From: Deltaproteobacteria bacterium
GTDB taxonomy: Bacteria; Myxococcota_A; Polyangia; Polyangiales; Ga0077539
Length of the DNA: 64,000 nucleotides
Assembly (NCBI GenBank): GCA_016218725.1
Contig: JACRDB010000085.1
Span: 115,021-179,020 of the forward strand
Direction of reading: 5' to 3'
Shown piece by piece: positions 7,991 to 20,083 of the stretch; positions within the stretch are counted from its first letter, which is position 1; each line of letters begins with the position of its first letter. The position numbers and the translations under genes are program-made. The notes under the pieces are model-generated. The model was given only the letters and a program-made list of their open reading frames with translations, had not been told where the DNA came from and searched no databases.

Positions 7991-8121
7991 GGTGTTCTCC
8001 TACGACTCAGGCTCGGGCCCAACCCGTCAGCTCGTTGTCGCGAGACCCATTGTTGGGGCCGACGGGCGCCCTGTCTGTCCCGCCGTCGTGACGAGAGCCG
8101 TCCCCGCGGGCGCCCGGAATG

Positions 8122-10311
8122 TCACGGGCGGCGGACGCCCGGCGTAATGGGCTCCTGAAGGAGGAAGCACACGGCGACGTCGTAGCCGCCGCCCTGCTGG
8201 ATCAGCGGGAACAGGTCCTCGGGGAGTTCAGCCGCCCGCTCCCCGAGCGCCTCTTGGATCCGCTCGCGGACCGCGCTCTTGGCCTTGCGCGCGTTGCTGT
8301 CATCGGGCCCCTTCGCCCGGCGGCTGATGCGCTCCTTCAGCGTCTTCGTGCCCACCGCAACGCTGTCGCGCTTCGCCCGCAGCACGGTCAGCACGAAGTT
8401 CCACTCGCGCTCCGGAAGCTCGATCGGTTGGCCGAGCGCCCAGAACTTCTCCCGGCCGACGTCGAGCACCAGCACGTGCTCCTGACGGGCGCGGAAGATC
8501 GCGGGCACCGAGGCCCCGAGCCGCAGCGCATCCACGATCGCCGGCAGCCACTCGCACCGCTGTACGTCGAGCAGGTTCCCCTGCGCGGTGGGGAGACCGG
8601 TCTCGACGTCGCGGCCCTCCGGCAGCAACAGCACCGGGCGCTCTCCCTCGCCGCAGCACTGCTGGATCAGGCCGTCGAGCTCTGCCGCTGCGAACGTCGC
8701 ACCCGCGAGTAGCACGAAGCCCCGAACCGTCGCGGCGCCCAGGTCGATCGTTCCGAGGTCGAAGCAGCCGCGCATCAGCGTCTCCTCGCGATCGCCCCGG
8801 AACCCCAGTGCCTCTGCCATCATGCGGGCGAGGGCGCCGCGGTCGAGCGCGAGGCCGCCCGGCGCGACCGCCACGACCCGGGACGGGGTCCCCGGGTCGT
8901 CGCCCACGGCGACGATGTGCTCGCCGCCGTCGATGAGCTCCCGGCGCAGCGGCGCGGGCACGCCGCCGTCCGCGCCCGCCGCACCGACCAGCGCCCGCGG
9001 CACGAGCACCCTCCGCTGGATGAACTCCTCGTACCGCCGGGGGTGCGCCTGGCGCCATGTCGGTGCGGGATAGACGAAATCGACGAGGCCCCAGACATCC
9101 TGCATCGGGCTCGGCTGGGCGGCGCGGAGCCGGATACCGACGCGCTCGAGGTAGCGGTTCACCCACTCGCGGTGCTCCGGCTGGTGGCAGTGGATGCGCC
9201 CGGGCACCCGCACCGAGACGGTCGCGCGCCCGTCCCGGCGGCCCGTGAAGTGGATGTGCAGCTTCGCCTCCACAAGCACGCCCTCCGTGATCGGAAGCCG
9301 CAGGTCGGTGATCTGGCCGAAGCAGTCGCGGCCGCTGAGACGCACGCGCGACCCGTCGGGCCGGTGCCAGAGGCACTCGACCATGTCGACGCGGTCGATG
9401 ATGCCGTCGTACTCCTCCTGCACGAAGGCCGTCGCGAGCAGGTCCTGCACCGGCTTCAGGGTGCAGACGCGGTGGTCGCTGAAGAACCCCGCGTCCTCGA
9501 ACATGACCTCCCCGAAGACGCGCGGGTACTCGGCGAGGAGCGTGCTCGACCGCGTGGGTACGAGGAGCCGCCCCGTGGAGGGCTCGTAGCGGACCACGTC
9601 GCACTGCGCGGGCCGATATCGCAACGTCCGGCGCCTGCCCTTCTCCCACACGCGCGGCGTCTGGATGTGCCCCCCGCGAACGATGCGGAACCACACGAAG
9701 TCGTCGTCGATGCGCGCCGACACCGTGAGGTCCGCGCCGTAGTGGAGGCGCTCGAAGAGCGGCACCAGCAGGCGCTGCAGTCGGCCCTCCGTCGTCGCCG
9801 CGAGCTCCCAGGGGCGGCACTCCCTCGCGGCGAATTCGCGCGGTGACGGCGGCGCCGCGCGCTCGAAGAGCGTCAGCCGGGCGAGCTGGATGGCCTGGGC
9901 GACCTTCGGTTCGCCCCGGCCGCGCAGCCAGACGTCTACGACGAAACCGCGGGGGCCGAGCTCGGTTGGCCACGCCCCGGTGTCGATGCCGAGGTCCGCC
10001 GCGTGCTCCAACAGGACATCGACGCCGTCGTCCACGCCGAGCTCGTGGAGGGCCTGCAGCAACAGCACGAAGCCGCCCGGCAACTGGCCCTCGTCGAGCT
10101 GGTTCCCGAGGGCGGCGTGGTCGAACCGCTCGCGGGACAGACCGGCGGGCCACCCGAGGGTGTCGAAAACCTCCCGCCACTGGTCGAGCGGCACCTCCTC
10201 GATGGGAACGATGTCGCGCAACCCGGGAGGGAGGGCCTCGGGGGCCTCCCCCGCGTCGTCAGGAGTTACAGGGGCAGCCTCGGGCTGTAGCGCGCTTGGG
10301 AGCATGGCCAT
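8122..10311 (-). CDS. Unknown defence-operon protein with winged-helix-like C terminus (729 aa)
   Basis: The start is set at ATG 10311 (MAMLPSALQP); a TTG 12 codons upstream is also possible. The family is not recognised. A central block (DDFVWFRIVRGGHIQTPRVW, then YRPAQCDVVRYEPSTGRLLV) and a beta-rich block ending near HCHQPEHREWVNRYLE look like two compact domains. The last 130 residues (LPEREWNFVLTVLRAKRDSV, then AVRERIQEALGERAAELPED) read like an OmpR-type winged helix with a trailing helix. It lies between brxA and the Ubl gene on the same strand, so it may be a regulator or sensor linking BREX and the conjugation cassette. That link is inference. Confidence 0.55.
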   Translation of the reverse strand: MAMLPSALQPEAAPVTPDDAGEAPEALPPGLRDIVPIEEVPLDQWREVFDTLGWPAGLSRERFDHAALGNQLDEGQLPGGFVLLLQALHELGVDDGVDVLLEHAADLGIDTGAWPTELGPRGFVVDVWLRGRGEPKVAQAIQLARLTLFERAAPPSPREFAARECRPWELAATTEGRLQRLLVPLFERLHYGADLTVSARIDDDFVWFRIVRGGHIQTPRVWEKGRRRTLRYRPAQCDVVRYEPSTGRLLVPTRSSTLLAEYPRVFGEVMFEDAGFFSDHRVCTLKPVQDLLATAFVQEEYDGIIDRVDMVECLWHRPDGSRVRLSGRDCFGQITDLRLPITEGVLVEAKLHIHFTGRRDGRATVSVRVPGRIHCHQPEHREWVNRYLERVGIRLRAAQPSPMQDVWGLVDFVYPAPTWRQAHPRRYEEFIQRRVLVPRALVGAAGADGGVPAPLRRELIDGGEHIVAVGDDPGTPSRVVAVAPGGLALDRGALARMMAEALGFRGDREETLMRGCFDLGTIDLGAATVRGFVLLAGATFAAAELDGLIQQCCGEGERPVLLLPEGRDVETGLPTAQGNLLDVQRCEWLPAIVDALRLGASVPAIFRARQEHVLVLDVGREKFWALGQPIELPEREWNFVLTVLRAKRDSVAVGTKTLKERISRRAKGPDDSNARKAKSAVRERIQEALGERAAELPEDLFPLIQQGGGYDVAVCFLLQEPITPGVRRP

Positions 10312-10379
10312 GCCCCGGAGAAGAACACCTGAACAGATGAATCGCAACTATTCGACAGGAACGCCCCGGGAGCCGGTGC

Positions 10380-11192
10380 CTACCGCGCCGCGACGGCGCC
10401 ATCCCGAAGCCTGGGATGGCGCCGACTTGGATGCGAGGGCGGCGCACCGGGCAGCCCGTCGACCACGGGCGCCGGGGCGGCACGGCGAGACACGACCTCG
10501 GCGTCGAGCCCCTCGCGGTCCACCACGAGGCGAGTGCTCCGCCGAACCTCGTGCGGGGTCAGGGCGAGAGCGAACGGAAACAGTACCGGGCTACCCAGCA
10601 CTGCCGGGAGCGACGCCGCACCACCCGGCGTGCCTTCGAGCAACGCCTCGAGCAGCCACAGGCCGATCGCGGGGCCGACATCGACCGGGGGGCTCCTCCG
10701 GTAGATCCCCCGGCGCGGGCCATTGGCCAGCAGGCCCCACGCGCGCATGGAGTTCACGGCGCGACCGACCGCACATCGCACCGTCGAGCGGTCGCCCCAG
10801 CGCTCGACGATCCGGCGCTCGACCTGCGCGAGCCCCACGGTGCCCTGCACGCCGAAGAGCCGACCGATGACGTCGGCGACGTCGCGAAGAAACGGGTACG
10901 ACGCGACCGCCAAGCCCCAGTGCAACGCGACCCGCTGGCCGGGCGGCGCTTCGAGCCAGAGTTGTGTCGCGCGCTCGCGAAGCGCCGCACGCGAGGGGGT
11001 CGGCGCACCCCACACACGCGCGAGTACCGTCGCGGTCTTCCCGCAGGCCGTGATGCCGAGGCCCTCCGCCCGGAGCCGGTCGCGCAGGCGGCGGCGCAGC
11101 TCCACGTTGCCGGACGTGCGGGACAGCTCTGCCGCGGCGTCCAGCCACGACAGCGCGAGTTTGCGATCGAAACCGAGCACCGGGTGGGTCAT
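10380..11192 (-). CDS. brxA: BrxA-like protein of a BREX type 3 system (270 aa)
   Basis: ATG 11192 overlaps the pglZ stop (ATGA). The first 170 residues are helical (LALSWLDAAAELSRTSGNVE, ADVIGRLFGVQGTVGLAQVE, then RRIVERWGDRSTVRCAVGRA) and fit the small BrxA/DUF1819-like proteins, which have a DNA-binding winged-helix-type fold. The C-terminal 90 residues are Pro/Arg-rich and probably flexible. Position is the strongest support: in BREX-3 loci brxA is the last core gene, directly after pglZ. The exact biochemical role in BREX is not settled. Confidence 0.6.
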   Translation of the reverse strand: MTHPVLGFDRKLALSWLDAAAELSRTSGNVELRRRLRDRLRAEGLGITACGKTATVLARVWGAPTPSRAALRERATQLWLEAPPGQRVALHWGLAVASYPFLRDVADVIGRLFGVQGTVGLAQVERRIVERWGDRSTVRCAVGRAVNSMRAWGLLANGPRRGIYRRSPPVDVGPAIGLWLLEALLEGTPGGAASLPAVLGSPVLFPFALALTPHEVRRSTRLVVDREGLDAEVVSRRAAPAPVVDGLPGAPPSHPSRRHPRLRDGAVAAR

Positions 11193-13152
11193 TGACGGAA
11201 GATCCTCACGAAGGGCACGACGACCTCCTCCAACACGATGCCACCGTGGACGACCCGGCGCTCTCCAGGCGGAAGGAAGGCTTGCCGGTCCGGCGCAAGC
11301 AGCACGTGGACGCTCGGCGGAAGCCCGACCCCGGGCCAGGGCAGGGCGGCGGGCGCGTCGGCCAGCGCACGCGCCCGCAGCGCCGCGCTGGCGTAGCATC
11401 GGGCGCGCTCGCCGGCCTTGTCGACGAGCACCCCCTCGCTGAGACGGCCGCCTCCGACCGCCTCGGTGTTGCCGTGGTCGGCGGTTACGAAGACCTCGAA
11501 GCCGCCGTCGAGGAGGCGCGCGATGAGCGCGCCGACGCCGCCCTGCGCGACCCAGAGCCGCACCGCGCCGTGCAGCTGCGGGAGACCGAGCACCGCGCCG
11601 TGCATCGAGTCGTCGATCGTGTTGAGCACGAGGCCTACCACCGCGACCTTCGGGTGCTCGATCCACGCGCCAACCGTTTCGAGCGACGCGGCCTCCGCGG
11701 CGCGAGCGTAGCGGACGGCCTCGGGCGCGACACCCGCCTCGTGCCACGCCCGCCGCCAGCGGGCCTCGTCGCGGCCGGTCTCGAAGAGTGACTCCCCGAA
11801 GTACAGCGGCGTCCGGCCCGCGAACAGCGCCTGCCGCGACACGCTCGTGACCGTCGGCACCCACGCGAAGATCGCGCTCTCGTCGAGGTGCGCGTCGGCG
11901 AGCGCGGGCCCGAGCCCCTCGCGGAGGGTGAGCCACTGGTCGAGCGCCATCCCGTCGATGACGAGCAGCGCGACGCGCCCGCGCGCGCTCGCGGCGCGCT
12001 GCCGGGCGAGGAAGCCCGCCACCTGGTGCACCATGACCGGGCGCATCCCGGGGAGGAGGACGTTCGCCAGGCTCGCGTAGTGGGCCTCCATCCACGCAGC
12101 GAAGGCGGCGTCGACATCGGCCTGGGCCTCGTCGTAGCGAGCTTCGACGTCTGCCGGCACCGGGCCGTCGAGCCGCGCACGCGCCGCGACGACGGCGGCC
12201 CACGTCCGCGCAAACGCGAGCCACTGCGAGAAGTGAGCGTCGGCGGGGGGACGTTCGGCACGCGCGTGCATGAGCTGGCGATCCAGCCGCTCGATCGCCG
12301 CGGCCGGCGTCGGTTGCTCCACCCCGGCGCGCGCCCACGACGGCAGGTCCTCCACCGCGTCGAACGGGACCGGACGGAGGACCCCGTCGAGAAAGAGCGT
12401 GTCGACGTGTCGGCGCACGGCGTCGTCGTCGAAGGGGAAGCGCAGCCCGCCCGCGGGAGCCGCGGCGCGCCCCGCCCGCTCGGCGAGGTAGCCAGGCCAC
12501 GCGCCCTGCACGGCGCGCAGAAACGCCTCGCGGCTCCCCATCCACTCGGAGAGCAGCCAGCCCGCCAGCGCCGGTCGCGCCGACAGCCGCCGCACCAGTT
12601 CAGCGTCGAGCGGCGCGGGCAACGGCAGCGCCCGCGTGTGCTTCTCGAGCAGCAGGCACGCCACGTCCGCGGCCGTGTGGATCGCCTCGGGGTCGATGCG
12701 GTAGACGCGCTTGAGGACGAACTCGCGCGTCGCCTGGTCGCCCAGCGGCGCACCGGTGTACTCGGCGTGCGCGTCGATGACAGCGTCGAAGGTCTGCGGA
12801 TCGAGCTCGCGCAGCGCCGGGTAGGACAGCCGCGGGCACAACGCCGCGAGCCCGAGGCCCCGGACGGACTGGCTGAGGGCGAGCACGTCGCACGGCAGCG
12901 CGCGGGCCTCGGCGTCGGACCCGACGACGACGAGCGCGCGGACGTCCTCGCCCCGATCCAGGCGCGGGCGCAGCGACGCGTCGTAGGCGTACCGGAACGC
13001 GACGGGCTCCTCGGCGCGCACGACCTCGACGCCCCGCGCGCGGACCGCGTCGAGCAGCCGCGCATCCTGCAGCAGGCGGTCGGGGTCGGCGACGAGCGCG
13101 AGCGCGGGCCCCTTCTGTGGGAGCTGTGCCAGGATCGCTTCGCGCCACGCGC

Positions 13153-13156
<4 letters not shown>
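11189..13156 (-). CDS. pglZ: PglZ, BREX alkaline-phosphatase-superfamily protein (655 aa)
   Basis: The C-terminal half has the PglZ/alkaline-phosphatase-type metal site: VALLVIDGMALDQW (Asp401), TVTSVSRQALFAGR (Thr/Ser near 437-440) and FVTADHGNTEAVG (Asp-His-Gly-Asn). The first 390 residues are helical with an N-terminal Rossmann-like segment (ALALVADPDRLLQDARLL), as in BREX-3 PglZ proteins. PglZ is the signature component of BREX and works with the methyltransferase and BrxC in blocking phage replication. Its start overlaps the helicase stop and its stop overlaps the brxA start. Length is ordinary for the family. Confidence 0.85.
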
Positions 13157-15924
<2,768 letters not shown>

Positions 15925-15927
15925 GGG

Positions 15928-18900
15928 TCACGCCTCTCCGCCCGACAACACCCGCCAGAGACGGTGATAATCGTTGCCCGACAGCGGGCTGCGGACGGGA
16001 CGCGCCGCGTCCCACGCGTCGGGAGGCAGCGCGGCGAGCCAGGTCCGGGCACGCGCGAGGCGCGGGCTCGTAGGCGCGCCGGGCGCCTCGCGCACGAAGC
16101 GCTCGCCGAGCTTGCCCGCCACGGAGCGCGGCACGGCGAGGCTGCGCATCAGCACCGCCGGCACGGTGTCGACGCCGTAGAACATCATCGCGGAGAGCGA
16201 TCGGAACTGCTCGACGCGCTCCGGCGGCAGCGCGTCGAGCGGCACGCCCGCGAGCGCCTGCGCCGCAGCAACGCCCCACGAGCTGGAGTGCAGGAGCACG
16301 CCGAAGAGACGGCGGCAGCACTCGGTCACGCGGTCCGTCGCCGTCTCGCCCTCCTCGTCGGTGCGAAAGAAGTCCTGGGCGATCTGTTGGAGCGGCGCGC
16401 CGCGCACCCACGCCGCGAGGATCCGCGAGAGCTGGCCCTCGCCACCCCCCGACGGGATGTCGAACTGCAGCTCCCGCACAGGCAGAAGAACGCCCAGCAG
16501 CCGCCCCAGGCCGACCGCGTTTCCGCCGAACAGTGCGTCGGGCGTCCAGGCTGCGGCGTCCTGTGAGATCCGGTCCCGGCTGCGCAGGAGCTGAGCGACG
16601 GACTCCGGCGAGAACCCGGTGGCGTCGACGAGCGCAGGGATGCCTTGGCGCCCCCGGAGCCCCTCAGCGTAGGCACGGGTCGCATCGACGAGCCGTTCCG
16701 CGACCTTGGGCCGCCTCCGGAGCAACCGCCGATACCCGAGCGTGCTGCGGAGCAGCTTCTCCGTCTCCGCGACGAAGCGGTCGTGCTGGTTGATCGTACG
16801 GTAAGCGTGCGAGATGTACTGCACGAACCCCGACCACTTGATGTCATTGCGAACGAGGACCGAAAGGTCGAGGTCGTCGCCGCGCGCGAGCACCTCCTCG
16901 ACCATCCGCTCCAGTTCGGAGACGAGCTCCTCGACCTGCTGGGCCACGAACGCCTGGATCTGCGGCGCCTCGGCCTCATCGGAGGCGAACACGACGAGCC
17001 CCAAGGTGTCCTGCAGCAGCCGTCCGGCCCGCCCCGCAATGTTCCAGAACGACGACGACGGCATGTCGCGCGGCCCGCCGAAGCGCTGGGGCAGCTTGTA
17101 GGTCGCAAGCACCACGGACGTGACGGGGAAGTTCACCCCCTGCGCGAGTGACGTCGTGGCGACGAGCGCGCGGAGCTTGCCCCGCTCGGCGAGCCACTCC
17201 ATGAGGAAGCGCGCCTCGGGCGACAGGCCGCTGTGGTGGACCCCCACGCCGTGGTTGAGGAGCGCGCGGAGCGCGAACTCCTCGCCGAGCTCTGCCTCAA
17301 GGAAGCGCTGTACGAGCGCGACATCTGCGTCCGCGGCGTACGAGCGCGGAGCGAGAGGTGTGCTGTCCGGGCCGCCACCGTCCCCGCGGCCATCGCCGTT
17401 GCCGTCGCCGTACCCGAAACCGCTGCCATCACCCAGGCCGTCCCCGGGTCCGAGGCTCGGGCCGGCGACCTCGCGTTGATCGATTTCGGGCAGCATCGCC
17501 GCCAGGCGCTGCGCGGTCTCCCAGACCTTGTTCGGCGAGTATGCGAGCAGGATCGTCGTCCCGCGGCGCGAGAGCACCGCGGTGATCGCCGCCGGGATGC
17601 TCCGCATGTCGAGCTTCGAGCGAGCGAGATCGGCGCCTCGGTCGGGCCGGCCGAGCGCGAGCTCGTCGTCGACCTCGATCCCGGGTCGCGACGTGTGGAG
17701 CGTGCGGAACGTGAGCCCCCAGTTGCGCGCCCGGCCTTCGGGATAAGCATACCCGATCGCAAAGTCGTTCGGCTGCCAATCGGCCACGAGGATCGGCTTC
17801 GAACGCTGGTCGTCGAGCCAGCTCGCAACCTCCGCCGCGTTGGGCACGAACGGTGTCAGGAGCAGGAACTGCGTGTCGGGACTCTCGCGGTTGAGGGTCG
17901 AGAGCAGCAGCTCGCACCGCAGGCCGCGCTCGCCGTCGCCGAGATTGTGGGCCTCGTCCACGACGACGAGTGCGAGGGGAGGATTCAGCACCTGGTCCGC
18001 GCGGCTGCGGAGCAGAAGGTCGAGCTTCTCGGGCGTCGTCACCAGCACGTGGACCGCGTCCATGTGCTGCAGCATCTCCGCCTCGAAGACGTCGACTTCG
18101 AGCGCCGGCGCCGCGACCTCGACCGCGTAGCCGAGCGGCACCAGGTCGCGGCGCAAGCGCAGCGCGATCTGGTTGACGAGCGCGCGCGTGGGCGCGAGGT
18201 ACGCGATCCAGCAGCGCTCGTGGCTGTTGAGCGCCTGGAGGATGCGGAACTCCGCGAGCAGCGTCTTGCCGCTCGACGTCGGCATCTGCACGAGCACTGC
18301 GCGGTGCGCGGGGTTGAGCAGGCCGTCCCGCAGCAACGCGTGGCGCTGGGGCGGAAGCAGCTCGAAAAGCGGACGCGCGTTCGTCTCCGACGTCAGGTTG
18401 CGCACGTGCTCGGAGATCTTGTGGTTGAACGACCGCAGCAGCCACCAGACCGAGTTCTGCGCGAGCTGGACCGTGGCAGCGAAGAGCCAGCGCACCAGGA
18501 TCTCGAGCTCGACGAGGGGCGCGGCAGCGGCCGTGCGGATCGCAGCATGGAAGTGCAGCGTGAGCTCGTCGAGCACGTCCTTCGGCGTACCCTTCGCGAA
18601 GTAGGTGCCGGCGACCTCGACCGCCTTCGCGAGGTGGTAGAGCGCGATCAACTCGAACGCGGCGGCACGCCCGCCGTCGTGGCGGCTGCGCAGGTACTCA
18701 GCCTCGCGCCCCTCCTGGAGCGTCCGCAGCTCCGCGATCGCGTGCGCGACGGCCTTGAGGTCCTGCCAGCCGTCCTTCCTGACGACGCGCAGGAAGGCGT
18801 CAGCAACGGTACGGAACACCCGCTCGGCCCAGGTCGCGTCGGCCGGGATCTCGTTCTGCCAGGGGTGCTCGCGCAGCCACCGGCGCGCATCCGCAGACCG

Positions 18901-19275
18901 GTCGCCGAGCACGGCAAAGCACGCCAGCTTGACCGCGTAGAGCAGCGCGGTGAGGCTGCCGTCGTGGCGCTGCAGTACGCGGGAGAGATAGAACGCATCT
19001 CCCGCGGCCCGGCGAAGCACCTCCGACGGAGCGCCGCTCGCGGTCCCGGCGTAGTTCTCGAGTTCCTCGAGTGCCGTGATCTCCGCGACGGCGAGCGCGT
19101 CGACGAGCTTTGCCGCCTCGGCCTCGTTGAGCGGTCCGGCCCCGACATCTCCCGAAGTGAACTCCGCCACGACGGCGCGCAGGAGCCACTCACGAGATTC
19201 ATTCAGCGCCGCGACATACCGCTCTGTGCCGAACGCCTCGGTGTAGGGAAGTGGCTGTGATGCCGATACCGTCAC
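15928..19275 (-). CDS. HamB-like DEAD/DEAH (Ski2-type) helicase, Hachiman-like (1115 aa)
   Basis: GTG 19275 is preferred because it overlaps the upstream TGA (GTGA); a GTG at 19311 is also in frame. With that start, about 320 helical residues precede the motor: VQMPTSSGKTLLAEF (Walker A about 331-338), LAPTRALVNQ, TTPEKLDLLL and LVVVDEAHNLGDG (DEAH about 440-443). The second RecA domain has GVGVHHSGLSPEARFLMEWL, ALVATTSLAQGVNFP and FWNIAGRAGR (VI). Between the domains sits an unusual Gly/Asp-rich insert (about 613-648). The pairing with the nuclease-like gene directly upstream, with translational overlap, matches Hachiman hamA-hamB. Other Ski2-like defence helicases (AbpB, for instance) are alternatives. 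Confidence 0.65.
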   Translation of the reverse strand: MTVSASQPLPYTEAFGTERYVAALNESREWLLRAVVAEFTSGDVGAGPLNEAEAAKLVDALAVAEITALEELENYAGTASGAPSEVLRRAAGDAFYLSRVLQRHDGSLTALLYAVKLACFAVLGDRSADARRWLREHPWQNEIPADATWAERVFRTVADAFLRVVRKDGWQDLKAVAHAIAELRTLQEGREAEYLRSRHDGGRAAAFELIALYHLAKAVEVAGTYFAKGTPKDVLDELTLHFHAAIRTAAAAPLVELEILVRWLFAATVQLAQNSVWWLLRSFNHKISEHVRNLTSETNARPLFELLPPQRHALLRDGLLNPAHRAVLVQMPTSSGKTLLAEFRILQALNSHERCWIAYLAPTRALVNQIALRLRRDLVPLGYAVEVAAPALEVDVFEAEMLQHMDAVHVLVTTPEKLDLLLRSRADQVLNPPLALVVVDEAHNLGDGERGLRCELLLSTLNRESPDTQFLLLTPFVPNAAEVASWLDDQRSKPILVADWQPNDFAIGYAYPEGRARNWGLTFRTLHTSRPGIEVDDELALGRPDRGADLARSKLDMRSIPAAITAVLSRRGTTILLAYSPNKVWETAQRLAAMLPEIDQREVAGPSLGPGDGLGDGSGFGYGDGNGDGRGDGGGPDSTPLAPRSYAADADVALVQRFLEAELGEEFALRALLNHGVGVHHSGLSPEARFLMEWLAERGKLRALVATTSLAQGVNFPVTSVVLATYKLPQRFGGPRDMPSSSFWNIAGRAGRLLQDTLGLVVFASDEAEAPQIQAFVAQQVEELVSELERMVEEVLARGDDLDLSVLVRNDIKWSGFVQYISHAYRTINQHDRFVAETEKLLRSTLGYRRLLRRRPKVAERLVDATRAYAEGLRGRQGIPALVDATGFSPESVAQLLRSRDRISQDAAAWTPDALFGGNAVGLGRLLGVLLPVRELQFDIPSGGGEGQLSRILAAWVRGAPLQQIAQDFFRTDEEGETATDRVTECCRRLFGVLLHSSSWGVAAAQALAGVPLDALPPERVEQFRSLSAMMFYGVDTVPAVLMRSLAVPRSVAGKLGERFVREAPGAPTSPRLARARTWLAALPPDAWDAARPVRSPLSGNDYHRLWRVLSGGEA

Positions 19276-20075
19276 GGAGGCCCGTCCTTCCCCAGCATCA
19301 CGTCGGGCCACGTCGTGATGGGAATAGGGAGGTAGAACGCCAGGAGGAGAACGTCAAAGCTGCCTGGACATTTCCTGACACGATCCTCGACGTACGAGAG
19401 GTCCTTCGAATCGGCGGCGCATTCGCGAAGCAGCACGCCGACGATCATTGCTGTTGACTGGGGCGAAAGATACGCCAGGAGGGCGGCACGATAGTCCGCC
19501 TCATAATTCGTTCCGCGCGCCCGCGTCTGGAGCCACTGCATCAGGTAGGCGCGCCGCTCCGCCTTCGTGAGCAGCTCGACAAGCTGGTTGCGCAGCCCGT
19601 CGTCGCCGTACACCACCTGCGGCGGGACGCTCTTGTCCGACGACGTCTTGACCTCCCCGAAGAGGAACCGTACCCCAGTGTCGGTGCGCTGAAAGCCAAC
19701 GATGTCGGGACCCGTCAGGATCGCGGTGGCGCTGCGGCGGTCCCACTGCGTCGACCAGTGAAAAACCGCGCCCTCGAGGTCTGCGAGCAACACCTCCGCC
19801 AGCGACTCACCGACCTCCCAGTCCTGCGGCTCCGGCTCGGGCAGGGCCGCGAGCTCGGCGAGGCGGGTCGGCGAGAAGCCCGTCGTCGCGAGTCCCTCGA
19901 CGTACTCGGAGAGCTGCGTTCGTGGCGTCCCGCGCTGGTGGTGGGCTCTGCATCGCGCCCGGAGATAGGCGCGGACTTCTGGCGTCGATGCGGCCGATCG
20001 ACCGTGGGTGCGCACCCGGCTCGCGGCGCCTCGGTACTCGTCCTTCCAGGAGATTTTCTGGCCGCTGATCGACAT
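19272..20075 (-). CDS. HamA-like PD-(D/E)XK nuclease, DUF1837-type (267 aa)
   Basis: The central block GESLAEVLLADLEG...GPDIVGFQRTDTGVRFLFGE followed by VKTSSD gives a nuclease signature: Asp124 and the pair Glu141/Lys143 (ExK), with Glu90 upstream. The FGEVKTSS strand and the following helix (LRNQLVELLTKAERR) resemble the DUF1837 nuclease HamA of Hachiman. Its TGA overlaps the helicase start by 4 bp, as expected for a hamAB pair. It starts 8 bp after the methyltransferase stop, inside the BREX gene order. HamA cuts DNA when released by HamB on damaged DNA; that role is known for the family and inferred here. Confidence 0.6.
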   Translation of the reverse strand: MSISGQKISWKDEYRGAASRVRTHGRSAASTPEVRAYLRARCRAHHQRGTPRTQLSEYVEGLATTGFSPTRLAELAALPEPEPQDWEVGESLAEVLLADLEGAVFHWSTQWDRRSATAILTGPDIVGFQRTDTGVRFLFGEVKTSSDKSVPPQVVYGDDGLRNQLVELLTKAERRAYLMQWLQTRARGTNYEADYRAALLAYLSPQSTAMIVGVLLRECAADSKDLSYVEDRVRKCPGSFDVLLLAFYLPIPITTWPDVMLGKDGPP

Positions 20076-20083
20076 GCGCCCTC

